This document shows positions 1 through 13,600 of a DNA stretch of 64,000 nucleotides, in pieces; position 1 is the first letter of the stretch; each line of letters opens with the position of its first letter. This DNA is from Mugil cephalus. Its lineage: Eukaryota > Chordata > Actinopteri > Mugiliformes > Mugilidae. Position numbers and translations under genes: made by a program. The DNA lies in assembly GCF_022458985.1 (NCBI RefSeq), contig NC_061777.1:17573668-17637667 (forward strand), in the 5' to 3' direction. Under the pieces are notes generated by a model. The model saw only the letters and a program-made list of their open reading frames with translations. It did not search any database and was not told the origin of the DNA.

Positions 1-68
1 TTTCTTTAAACAGTGCTACTCTACTCAGGCACCTGACCAGAGGCACCATGTTGTTTACAGTGCATACA

Positions 69-112
<44 letters not shown>

Positions 113-1683
113 GATATATATTAATCTTTTTTTCATCGAATAGCGACTTTTAGTTTCCCATTATTTTTGCATATATTTCGAGAAAATACTTGTTGCATTT
201 GTTTAAAATGATTCTGAGAAATAACTTTGAACTGTAACAGAGTACTTACCGTATGACATTTGTGTTTCGCAAACCTGGCTTAAAATTAATTGTTGTTATT
301 TTGTGTTTCACCACAAGCCAACAAGTTTGCCAACGAGAACAAATTTCTGATCATTTTTCCATTTTTCTTATTTGACAGATGTGAATCAAGAATTTCCGTA
401 GCTCCACTGTTTAGATAGCCGTCGCCTCCGAAGGTGGAGGTAGATTTTCCAGTTTTCCTACGGTACATGTCAGTGCCAGCTCCCGGCACACCGCTGGAAA
501 CTGCCAGCGTTAGTCATGTTTGAACTACACAGATTTATGTTACCTGACAGCACATATGCAGCATCAGTTCACAGCCTCACCTGTTTATTTTATCTTCTTT
601 TACTCCAGGCCAACCCAACCTAGCCTTTTAGCAGTGACATTCTCCACCTGCCCACACTGTCCTCTCACAGTATCTGCCTGATTTCTCTCCTCCTCCACCT
701 CTCTCTCATCTACATGTCTGCTCTGCCTTTCTCCATTTGGTCCAGATGTTCCAGTGTTTCAGAGCTGTTGGCTCAGCTGTCGGTGCTGGGACCTGTGTCA
801 CAGTAACAATGGAAAAATGTTTGTTTGAGAAACTGGTGGCTCCTAGAAACACAGTTTAAACGAAAGACACTTTGATAAGAATCAGCAGTGACACACAGAA
901 TGACATGTGGACCAGATACTTTTAAGTGCATAATGTTGCTGATGCAACTAATTGGACAGATTGATACTAAGATTTTGCTCTCCTAAAACCGTCCTCCTTT
1001 AATCTTCAGTTCCTTGTAATAATAGGGCAGGACGCATCAAACTGTGAGGCCGATGCCATGTCACTGAGGAAAAACATGTAGGAAAAATGCAACAGTCCTG
1101 AGGTTACTGGAACAAAGGGAAATGAGTGAAAGACAATTACCACCTGCACTGACCCAGTTGTGACTGGACAGCTGGTTGCATGAAGGTTTAACGGGAACTG
1201 TGTGATTATTAATAACACAGAAGCAATTAAATTCACCAAGTGAAGAGTTTACCAGTAATCTGAGAAGTGCAACCTCACTGCTGCTCCCTGGAGTAAACCA
1301 GCTGTGCTGTCAAAAACACGCGGCCATGCAGAATTACTCTGAAGAAACTTTCCATTCAGCTGTTCTCATTATAAACAGTCAGCCCCCTGGACTGATTACC
1401 GAGAAGGGCCTATTGGGCACAGGCCCAGCGGCCAAAGCATTCAGAGGCAATGACGACAGAAAGAGACACAGTATGGAATACAAACGCATGCATGTATGCA
1501 CTAAAATGACCACAAATAACATGGCTGCATTCTTTTATCCATAAGTCTAGCTCCAGTCTCAGAGGGGTGGGGACCCTTTTCCATGTCACTGATCTCAGCG
1601 CCACTGTCAGAGACAAGGTCATGCACTTTAGATGTACTGAGGTTAAAAGAGACACTTTTATTTTCTTATATTTTTCTTCTCAG
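1..1683 (+). other. intron of antxr1, upstream part
   Basis: No exon was found here. The first exon seen (1684) begins with one base that completes a lysine codon, so a preceding coding exon must end in the Asp-Lys part of the VWA metal site. I could not find that exon in 1-1683, so this stretch is probably intron and the earlier exons lie left of the window. It holds an AT microsatellite and otherwise unremarkable AT-rich sequence. Confidence 0.7.
71..109. repeat. (AT)n microsatellite
   Basis: Uninterrupted AT dinucleotides over about 39 bases, inside the upstream antxr1 intron. Confidence 0.95.
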
Positions 1684-4600
1684 ATCGGGGAGCGTGCAGA
1701 ATCACTGGACTGAAATCTATCACTTTGTGGAACATCTAGCTCATAAATTCATAAGGTATTATAAATGTGAATGTGGGAAACATGCTACAAGAAATGACTA
1801 CTGATCTAACAGACTGTGCTTTTGTCTTCTCCGTGCTCCAGCCCACAGTTGCGGATGTCGTTCATTGTGTTCTCCACCGAGGGACAGATCTTAATGAGCC
1901 TGACAGAAGACAGGTGGGAGCAGATCCACAGAGAAAAAAAAAATGGGTTTAATCCTTTACCTTTCTATCATCCAGCTGAGTGTAATACCAGATTGCTGCA
2001 GAGGTCAGACACAGTTGTGAGCTATGATTTTTATGATCAAGAAGAGGTTCCAAACAGATACTTTCCCTTCCTGTGATCTGTCTACTGTGTCGCCGGTCTG
2101 GACGACTACTTAATCATGTGGCTTTTGACACACTGTAGACAGTTCATGAGTCTTATCTTTCCTCTGTGTCTCAGCAGTCGCAAAATCTTTTCGCAGTTTC
2201 AGAGCCCTTCTTCTACAAAGGACTCATTCCTGGCTATCTGCGTCGACAGTTATATCCAGCCAATACCCTTTAATACTGTTTCAGTTTATTCATCTGTTTT
2301 CTAAAAACACTGGAAACCATTATCTTGTTACCACGCCTCATAGTCTCTGTTTTTGGTTAAATGTCTGTTCACAAATGAATCTTACAAAATAAATGTGTCA
2401 GTTGGAATGGATTATCAAAAGCCCTTGTCTTCTGTTTATCTGCGTAGGGAGCGCATTCGCAAAGGGCTGGAGGAGCTCCACGGGGTTCGTCCGGGGGGTG
2501 ATACTTTCATGCATGAGGGCATACTGAGGGTAAGCAGCCTGCGTGATGACCTCCAAGCTGGTATCTGTCTTTCCTCTGGTCCGGCTCCAGAGCAAACAGC
2601 ACGCAGGCCCCAGCATTGTGTTAGAGATGGGAGGAGTTCTTTCATTCACTGCATGCTACCAGGGGGTTAGTTCACTGTTTGAATCCAGCTCGTCTGTGTT
2701 CACAGGCCAGTGAGCAGATATACTACGGAAACACAGAAGGTGTGTATTGCTTGTCTTTGCTCGGATGGAAAAGAAGGTACAGTAAAATCCCCCAGTGTGG
2801 CTTTATATCATTGATTTTGTCTGATTCTGTGGGGATAAGTAGTTTCCAACTAAGCACATAAATAAACTGTATCTGTATCTATTAAAGGAAACTGCTTCAG
2901 GTCTATGAATTATTCACATTAAACAAGGTCATAAAGCAGAAAACAAATTCTTTGCTGACAGTTTAAATGATATATACAGCTTTCAATACCTTTGATTTGA
3001 CTTGATGGTATGAGCCAAAAGTGACGGTCGAAGTGCCAGCCCATGTCTGATCGTACATCCTAGATGACAGTATATACTCTGAAACAAACTGTGAGTTATT
3101 ACAATGATTATATGTTGCATCTTATGACAACGAGTTGCTGTAATGTAGATATAATGAGTGAAACAACATCGAGGATGATCAGATGTTTTTTTTTTGTCCG
3201 CAGGCTATCGCACTGCCAGTGTTATCATAGCTCTGACGGATGGAGAGCTGCATGAGGATCTTTTCTACTACGCCGAGAGAGAGGTGAGTGAGAGACGAAA
3301 AGAAAGATGAAGTGGGTCACACGAACTCCAAGCCAGTGAAACATGTGAAGGATCGGGTGAAACGCTGCCACTTTGATCCTCCGGGTCGGCGTTCTCACAT
3401 TTGTGCCGGAGATATGATGATTTACGAGCTCCTCAGACCGTTCAGGCACTCCAGGTGAAGGCGTGTGAAAGCTCTGAGTGCCCACAAAAACATGTTGACA
3501 GCAGGGATGAAGTAGGAATAATGTTCCTAAACTAAAACTTCCCACTTGGAAGCGGAGGGAGGACTTATGCTGTAATTTATTGTCAACACCTAAATCCACA
3601 GGCATTATTCCTTGGAAAAGAAGTTGTTTTTTTCTGTTTTGCCATTCAGGCATGTGTGTGTTGTTGTCATGTGGTAATATTATTAAGTGGAACATGGTGT
3701 TGCCCAACTTCTTGTTAAGAAGACAAACACGAGCCTTTTTCGACTATGATTTGGGGGATGTTGTGAAATGCAGAGGTGTAATTGAACCCAGGTGTTGAGC
3801 TTCTTCCTGTTTTTGTGTGCATCTGTGTGCATACCTGGCAGGCCAACCGCTCCCGAAGCCTTGGTGCCTCAGTGTACTGCGTGGGGGTGAAGGACTTCAA
3901 TGAAACACAGGTGTGTGTTTTCAGATTTTTGGCCTCAGCTTTAATGTGTGATGACACTGACAGTGAAATGGATGATAATATTTTGACAATATTTTAAGTT
4001 TTGGAAGTCAAGACCAAAACCAGTTACTATTGCTACTTGTTATTTCTGTTAAAAGTATTTACACAGCTATAAGACACACACATTACTCTTCAAACCCACC
4101 GGCTCTGTTCCTGGAACTGAAGCGAACAAGTTTGTGAAAATTTATTAGATTTTATACAACAACCCAAGTGACTAGTGGCCAAACCGATGCAAAATGTCAT
4201 ATCAAGAAACATATTTCTCGTCTTTGTTTGATGTTAACCAAAATAAAAAGGAAATTAGATCATTTTTTAAATTTTTTTCATATGGACTGTTTTGTTTCAT
4301 TACGTGTCCTACAAGTTTAACCAAGTATTAGTCTAGCCAGACAACATCAGAGTGCAATTAGATTGAACAGAAGTTGTGGATGAATAACCGCATTTGTAAT
4401 AATTTGTTTCCTGTACAGCTGGCAAAAATTGCTGATAGTAAAGATCACGTCTTTCCTGTAAATGATGGATTCGAAGCCTTGCAAGGAGTCATCGATTCAG
4501 TAAGCATTTCACACACAATTACAAACCACAGACGCTGATTACATTGTCAAACGCTTCCTGCTATAATTATGGCCTACAGAGAGATAAAAGGTCAAAGTAA

Positions 4601-7600
4601 TTAATTTATCTTTCCTGGACTTTCTATAATGTCTACCATCAATAATCCGCCAGCACACTGGCAGGAATAAGGCAAAATAGGTTCAAGTTATTCCATTCAT
4701 GGATCCTGTCCATAACTCCAGGAGATCTTGCTGGGACTTTGCTCCTTTTGATCTGTACGACTGATATTGGGCCTGACGTGATCAAAGTATGCGCTGTATT
4801 TCTTAAGACCAACCTAATGCGTTTTCACTCAAATGAAAAACAGCCTGTTATAAAGGTGCTGCTGTCACTGGGGTACGTGGCTTGTTGAGCCGCGATAAAG
4901 GTCGGGTTGCCAGCTGTGATCTGGAGTGGATTAAGAGTGAACTGAAAGCTGTCACTTCTTGCACGTTAGTGGGGTAGTGGGTCGTCAGTCAGTCTCCTTC
5001 ACTTTCTGGCAACACAGGGCAATACGCTTACAGATCACAACCGAAAAGGTAATTAATGAAGACATGAAGGTGGCTGGAAAAATAGATATGGAACAGACAG
5101 GCAAAAATAGAACAGGCAGACAACCACATGGTGAGAATAAGGACAACACAAACCATGATGCTTTTCTCCTCAGATCCTGAAAAAGTCTTGTATCGAGATT
5201 TTGGCAGCGGAGCCCTCCAGCATCTGTGCAGGAGGTACGACAAGAAGAAAAAAATGAAATAATTATGTCTATATCTATATATATTTGTGTATATATGTAT
5301 AGTTCTTTGTCACTAAAACATGTTACAAAGGTAATGGAGCTGCAACCCCTCATTTGCCACACAGAGAGTGCACACATTTGTGATTCAGATATAATTCCTC
5401 AGTACACCAGTACTTATCAACATGTCAGTCACCTACACCGTGACCTAAGTTAAAAATTCTCTCAAACTAAATTTGACTGACAGATAAAATGTTTAGCGGC
5501 TGGGATATGTGAAAACTTAAAAAAAAAACAAATAATGTGTCATTTTCTGCAGTGACCATCATCAGATCAACGTCAAACTTGCAAGCGAATGAAAACATAA
5601 TGGTAACGTCACTGGCAGCACATTGTCACAGATACATCTGGTGTCCAGTGTTTTCCAGTGTTTTCTTCCAGGACACTAGGCCATCTTTATTGTTATGGAT
5701 GTGTTGGCAGAGCTGGGTTTTTTTGTCGCTCCTTCCAAATGAAGATCAGCGTTAACATTATCATGTTACCTCAAGCTATTATACAGTTATTTCGCTTTAT
5801 TTAATGCAGATGTTTCTTCTGTTTCGTTTGTCACACCAGAGTCCTTCCAGGTGGTGGTGAGAGGAAATGGATTCCTCCATGCCAGGAATGTGGACAAAGT
5901 CCTGTGCAGTTTCCGAATCAATGACACCCTAACTAAGAGTGAGTGAAACGTAGACGAACACCGCTGTAGTGTGATAACTTAAAGGCGATGCCTCGGTTCA
6001 TATACAGTAAAAACAAGCTGAGAGTGAAGAGCAAGAGTCTGCTAATTACGTAGCAAGGCATATATACAGTATACGTATTTAACATGAAAGAACTTGGTAA
6101 AATGCTCATAATGTTTAGCCAAAGCTTCACTTTATTAGTATTAGTCTTGGTGTGGGTGTGAACCCAGTAAGGTACAGTATGTACTGTTGTTGCACCTCTC
6201 CTACCTTAGATTTGTTTTCTTTGTTATGTATAAAACTATACACATAAACCCTGTAGTTGCTGAGATATACTCAATCTATTTTTATATGGCATTTTGACCA
6301 GGTGTCTGACAACAAGGCCTAGGTTTTAAATGACAACAGCTCAGGGCTACGTGAACTTCATGTAATTTACACCTAACTGAGTTTCCCAAAACTCAAACAC
6401 CTCACAGCTTCACATCTGGAATCGTCTGTGATCAAACCAGCAGTCATGCCTCTGTTTTTGGTTTTCTTTAAAGCAGCACATGTATAGTTTTAACACCAAG
6501 ATAAAACAACCATGAAGGAGAAGCAAAAAAAAAGAAAAAAAAAGTGGCATTTTAGGAAGCAACCAGTTTTTCCATGGTGTTTACTAGCAGATTACTGTAA
6601 CAGCTTTAAGACCACATCCAGCTAAGTATGACACATTGGCGGCAGGAGGTGCTGGTCTAATTAAAAAGATTTCCCCCAGAACCGAAGTACACAGTAAACG
6701 TCTTTTCCACTTAAGTAAAAATGAGGAGCAGGTATGTGTTCAGAGTATATGTATCCTAAATGATTCTGCATGATGCAACATTCAACTTCCTGCAAACTGC
6801 AGACATTGAAGTAATTTGTGTAAAATTACCCCCTCATGTCAGTTCCATTGTACTTAGCCTCTGCGCAGATTCATTCACTTCCCTAGAAGGTTTACACAAG
6901 ATCCTCTGGAATCCGGGATTTGATGAAAATAATTAGGCCGTGGATAAATATATTACGGTGTTAAGGGAAAACCAGTTTTCAAATAGTACACTTTTACTGA
7001 CTCCTCTGCAGCCTTCTTCCTACTTTGCGGATATGGTTAAAAAGAAAGCGGCTAAATGCAGCGACATGTGTTAAGCAGATGAATCCGTGTTTGAGTTTGT
7101 GTCTCCAGGAAGAAAATAGCAGCAAATACAGTCGGTTTAGCTTGTTGGGAACTGGCAGGTTCACTCCAGAGATATTCACTGTCTTACAGACAGATGTGGC
7201 AGGCGACAGCTGTGTGAATGTTGGGAACAAGAGTTCGAAAAAAAGAAAATCCACCTACCAACTTGTCTCTTGCATGGAAAACTCACAGCAAAGCAAAATG
7301 CTGTAAAAACGCTGATAACACCAATATTTTGCATGTGATTAAACTAGAAAAGTACATGAAATTGTTGGGAAAGTTTAATACGTAGACTACATCTTTTCCC
7401 TTGTTTTGCTAAGCTAAGCTAACCATTTACTCATTGCAGCCTAATATTTTATTGTAGCATAATGGAGGTATTAATCTCCACATCTTACTCTTGGCAAGAA
7501 ACTTTATGGGAGTTTGATCCAAAGAAACAACCCATTAAAATAACAGTGAGTTCGTCAGTGAGTCAAACTCTACGAAAGTTTCCCCAGAATCTACTTTTTA

Positions 7601-10600
7601 ATACTTTGACCGAGACGCTGGTGCATCTCACTAACCAGTCTCTCAGATATTGTACGTCTGTCATCATCGTAAACACTAACTCATTGAATAATTTACTGGT
7701 AGAAGCTGAACTCTTGGCATGTGTCTGCTCCTCACAGTAAAACATGACCTCTCTTTGTGCTTGAGGAGAAAACAATCCAATAAAACATCATGACACGGCA
7801 CACGAGGAGATTGCCAGAATCTCCATCCTTTAAGGGGTGAAAAACAGCAGAGAATCACGTCTCATGGACTTGTCTCCTTTGTCCCTTTTGTCCTTTGCTT
7901 TAAACATATGAAGCTATTCGGAGTGGAAGGTGGAGACGGAGATGAACTGATATCTGGCCCAGTTTGTACATGGCGTGGAGCTGTTTTTGGCAGCACAGAT
8001 CCTCCATCTCCCCCTCCCAGAAAAAGAGCAGCCACTTGTGTTGATTCCCTCAGTTCTGAGGTATGCTCTCCCCCTGCCAGGATAAGCAGACAGGCCTGGG
8101 TGACGATGCTTGTTGGAACCCCATCGCCAACAGCCAACTGGACGGGGAGAGGACCTAGATATTGCCTGGAAAACAAAAACTGTGATGAAATAGCTTATAT
8201 TGGTGTTTCCATCAGATGGTGGAAAGTAAATCACTTGTTTTGCAGACAATCTCAGTCTGAGTTGCAGAAAAGATTGTGACATCCACCCTGAAGTCAGGTG
8301 GCATTAAGCAGACCATAAACGGTGGCGGTGTTCGGTTCTGGGGGATCCTAAACAAAGGTGTCCAGCAAAATCTGTCATATGGTAGATAGAAGGCCCCTAT
8401 GGTAGTTGTGGAGTATTGTTAATGCCCTGCATGGCTCACATAGGTTGCTGTCTGCAGTCGCTTTTCTTTTTCTTCTTTCACAGGACACTAAATGATTGTC
8501 TGGTTTGCCTTTCTTGACTGTGCACCCTCGGCAATAAGCTGATCTTAATCTGTAATCAGGCCAAACGGTGACATGACATGGAATGAACGGTGACTTAAGT
8601 GATGATCCGTGGGTAGAACGTCCTGCTTCAGGAGCTTAGCGTGTCACTGACTATTACAAAACAAGTCTGGAAAGTTTGGCTGAGACAGGCGTCAGTTTTT
8701 TATGAGCCATGTCCCTCTGCTCCTCCAGTGGTGAAGCCGTTGATCGTGGAAGATACGTATCTTCTCTGCCCCGCACCAGTGCTCCAGGATGAGGGGATGT
8801 AAGTCCAATGATTGATTTAAACAGAAGGGAAGTTTCATATGACATCTTTTAGCCTGATATATTTTTTCTTTGTCTTTTCCAGGGCGGCAAATCTTTATGT
8901 CAGCATGAACGAAGGTCTCAGCTTCATCTCCAGTTCGGTCACTATTACCACTGTGAGCTGTGTGAGTACGGTTTAACGCAGCAGCGCTCAGCGTTCAGTT
9001 TGCCACGAGGCCTTCCAACAGTTAAAAGAGAACAGATAGCAAGCGAGAGAAAACAATCCAACGGCTGCAATCACGACCTTAAGATGTCTGAATGATAAAT
9101 ACAGTTCAGCTGAAATATTTCGACCTCAGCAGAATCATTGTCTTGAAGGACTCACTAGATGGAAGAGAAACTGAAAGCGTCTCTTCCTTGCACAAAGCCT
9201 TCAGTTTACATGTAGCTCAGTCTGTGTTGACGTGTCTGTCTCTGTTACAGTCTGATGGGACCATCCTGGCCATAGCTCTGCTCATCCTCATGCTGCTCCT
9301 GGTCTTGGCTCTCCTCTGGTGGTTCTGGCCTCTGTGCTGCACTGTGGTGAGTCCCAAGAAGCACAGCAGCAATAATAACACACACACACATTCTGATTTA
9401 CAGATTCTAGTCTAACATTTCTGGATTTTATATGACTTTTATGCTCTTTTGGAACGCAGTGCTTGCAGACTATACAACACAGAGAAATGTCTTTTTCAGG
9501 TCTGAGCTGTCCAGCTAATGCACCCTGATGTGTCTTATTAACCTAAACAACACTCCCATTGTGAGAAGGGTCTGTGGGTCAATAAGGGCGTATCGCCCTT
9601 TTGGTTCTTTGCAGCTGAATATAGGTCGAGGCCATCGGGTGAACACGTGTTTAAGTAATTATGTTGCTGTTTAAATAACTTCTGTTTCCAAAGGTCACAG
9701 CAACTGACCCCAACACTCACTCAGTATATTCACTGGAAGAAGCAAAGAATTCTTCCATCAATAATGGCTCTGAATAATTTCAATTTCCAGCTAGCGATGT
9801 GGAAATAAAATCAAATAAATGTAGCATGAATGCTTTGGGTTGATGTCTTTGTTACCATGAGATGTTAAGAAGAATGACAACTCACCAGACATAAAATGTT
9901 CAATAAACTATCTTTTTTTTTCATGAATGCCATCTGCTCTGGAGAATGTAACAGGAGCAAATGCTTTGGGAAAACACATGTCCGTGCCATTATTTAGACA
10001 GTGGTCCAATTGCCAGCATCACAACATTTCAGCAAACTCCCTTGTTAGTAGTTGTCCTCTGTCCAAAATCTGTATTCCTCCTCCTCTCAAAATGAAGAGC
10101 ATGGTGTCTTCTCAAAACCCATTCCAATGTTTCCAACGCTGGAAACTGGAAAGCTAAGGGGCCGCCAGCGAGAGATGTCGGCTTTTACAGCATGGCTCGC
10201 TCTCCCTTCACTTTGTCTGTTCTTGTCCACTTGCTTGCAAATTCAAGACTTCACAGCAAGTGTGTTTAGGAAAACGACACCCGGTTGCCATGGGGAATCG
10301 CCTTGCGCTCCAGGATTTGGAGGAGCATGCAGGAAAATCACAAATCAGAATCACTTAATTTGCCAAGTGCGTTCAGTGTAGAAGAAACTGTCTTTATAGC
10401 GCTGGTGAGAAAAAAAAAAAAAAAAAGAAAAACACACTGCACATCGGGTGACATATATGAAGACAAAAGGGATACGAGGGGACAGAAAATGGAAATGGAC
10501 GCATAAAAAGTCAGAATCAGATTGATTCAAAAAACTCAAATGTATAAATGCTATAAACATTTATGAGAAACAATGCGCAGTAAAGAACCTAAAAGCACAT

Positions 10601-13600
10601 AATAGGGTATTTATGAGCCCGTTGCTCTTCTCTTCTCTTAATCAACAACCTCAGGCTAAAAAATCTGGATAGCAGATTTCTAGGTCAGCTCTTGTACGTA
10701 GTAGACACGAAGAGGAAAAAACAATTCCTCTGGCATGTGTTGTTGTGTAACCATCTTGTTGCGCTCAGAGAAAACGCTGCTCTGACATGGAGATTATACA
10801 AAAATACCTTCTGACACAGATGTTTGTGACTTCTGTCATCTCATGATGCATCACCCACTGCATTATTTTTTTCCTCTCATGCCGTCTGATTTTTTTTTTG
10901 TTGACTTTTTTTTTTCCATCCACAGATCATCCACGAACCCCCACCCCCAGTTGCGGAGGAGAGCTCGGTACGATCTACACCGTCTCTGTTTCTGATGAAA
11001 AAAAAAACAAAGAGAGGTCATGAGTTAAGACTTCGAGAGCTGCCAGTGTTTAGTTTATGTAATTGTTGAGTTTACTCCGAGTATTTAAACCTCAATAACC
11101 ATGTGACGTCTCTCACTCACTCGGTGGCTTACAACTCTCTTCACTCATTCTGTAATTCATCAAAGGCGATGTAAATCGATGCCATCTAAGAGTAACAACG
11201 AAATCCCATCTTGTCCAGCTGCTTTTTAAATTACAGGTCCTTGGATTCTGTTTATTCCAAGAACCTGTAATTGAATTTCTTGAACAAATGGATTCAAGCT
11301 CATGAGTAAACTCCTGTGATTTGAGTATATTTTGATACCCCAGAAACACAATGCAGTTGTCTACATGCGACCGGAGCAGAAATCAGTCTGAGTTTATTTG
11401 CATTGAATTAAACTAGAAAGTAAGGTTAAACTGGTGATTTCATTCCAAAAACACACTCCAGCGTGAACTGCAGCCTTAAAGACAATTTACAGCCATCATT
11501 ATGGTTTCCTCTGTTTGACATTCTGATAGATTATGAGCCAGACAGGGGGAATTAAAGAGCTGAAACATCACAAGTTCAGCCAGTGGGCTTTGTAATTTCC
11601 TCTGATCTGACAAATGGAGCAGAGGGGATAAAAAAAAAAAAAGGGGGCTGGGGAGTTGCAGACAGAGAGGTATTTACTTCAGGGGGATTTCCAGACATAT
11701 GTATTTTATACATATTTATTTAAAATAGAGAACTAAACAGAAAAAAAAAATAAATTACACCTTTACTGTCACCCAGTTGTTGCTGATTAGCTTGACAAAC
11801 GACTCATTAATAAATATATGCAATCTACTCTGTGTTGTAGGATGATGAAGACTTTGAAGCCCCTAAGAAGAAATGGCCGACTGTAGATGCCTCCTACTAC
11901 GGAGGGAGAGGAGTTGGGGGAATCAAAAGGATGGAGGTGAGATGTAAACATGTTCACTGCTGCGGTTGCTAAAAAGACAACTCTAACGCCTTCCAACATC
12001 AAACTTCCAGAGAGTTCAAATAACACCAGAGCTCTGACTCAGACTCACTTGACTAAACATTTGCTTTTAATGTAAAACGTCAGAGGTCGCCTGCGTCAGT
12101 AAAACAAATCAATGACTAAACACTCTCTGTCATCAGGTTCGTTGGGGCGAGAAAGGTTCCACTGAAGAAGGAGCAAAGTTGGAAAAAGCCAAAAATGCCA
12201 AAGTGAAGATGCCTGAGCAGGAGTATGTGCCACCTCCCACTCGGGTTCTCAACAATGGCATGCACAAACCCCCAGGGCCACGCAAGTGGTACTCACCCAT
12301 CAAGGTACCAGAACGAATTGCCAGGTGGAAACTGTCTGGGGAATGTGTTTTCTCTCTGACAACAGCCACGGCGGTTAGCGGTAATACGTTTCAGCTACTA
12401 AGTGAGAAATACTGGAGGATTTGTGATGTATTCGTTGAAGCGCCCTGTAAATGTGGTTCAGCTTACATTTAATTTCTGAGAGCATTCATGGTTGTTTAAT
12501 AGTTCTGCTGGGAGAAATGCATTTTTCAGCTGTTAGCATGTGTGCTACATAAAGTATAACATCTGCAAGAAATTACTCCAAACTAATCTGGCCGAGGATA
12601 TAAAACTGAAAGTAATGTTTAAATGCCATAGTAGCATGAGATGTGTTAAGGTAATAATGCTTAGGTGACTACTGGCACACAGCGCCTTCCTCCAGGGCAA
12701 GCATGGGGTTAAAGAAGTCAGTCTGAAGCCTTCCCAGTCAGCGGGGGATTGCTAATAGAAACCAGACTCCTGTTGGACTGACCTCCACAGAGAAGGGCTG
12801 CAGAGCCAGCAGTTTTGTGAGGAAAAACAGCTGCAATTTCTGCCCTTATCCTCAAAGTATTTGGTGTTTTTAAAAACTATGAAGAGACCTTTCAGATCGA
12901 ATGGCAATAGGAATGAGATGATACTGGTTGTTTTATTGCAGTTGGAGTTCATTGTACAGTTTGGACCTTTGTTTGTGAAGGCCTTGGAAACAACCAAAAG
13001 GCTTAATGCTGTTTTCCCTTAAGAAAGCAAGATGTTGCCTCCCTTTAGAGTTGAAGATTTCTGCCAAAGTGACATTTTGATTTTTCGTTTCCACAGAGCA
13101 AACTGGATGCACTGTGGGTCCTGTTAAGAAAAGGCTACGACCGCGTGTCTGTTATGAGACCTCACCCAGGTGACAAGGTAAGAAGAATACGAAAGCTACA
13201 CAGTCACCACTAACCAGCCTGTGTTCGCTTGTATCTGGATATTTTGAGAAAATCAACCATCTGTAGACAATGAATTGTGCACAAAGAGACTCATGGGAAA
13301 ACCTGCAGTTAGTTGGGGCTTAGGCTGCAGCGTCAGGAATGTAAAGACGTCTGGTGAAGTCATCATGAAAAAGCAAATGTAATTCCTGAAAGGCCAGCTG
13401 TAGTGGGGTAACAGTGGGATGACCTAGTCAGTTGGCAGCTGACATGTTGTTTGAGACTGTGGGAGCTGAATGTGGTGAAAAAATCACTCTGAGGGAATTC
13501 TGTATATGATAATCCCAACCACAAGACCTTATGTAATGTGTCGTATTTCTCCAAGACAGAGAATTGCGCTGATCTAAGACCTCAGATTTGGAAAATGTGC

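Noticed and set aside
3225..3707. A 160-codon - strand frame.
   Set aside because: It overlaps, in antisense, a proven antxr1 exon (3204-3283) and its intron. No family match.
7908..8282. Overlapping frames of 122-123 codons on both strands.
   Set aside because: They lie inside an antxr1 intron, without splice sites, family resemblance or coding-type composition.
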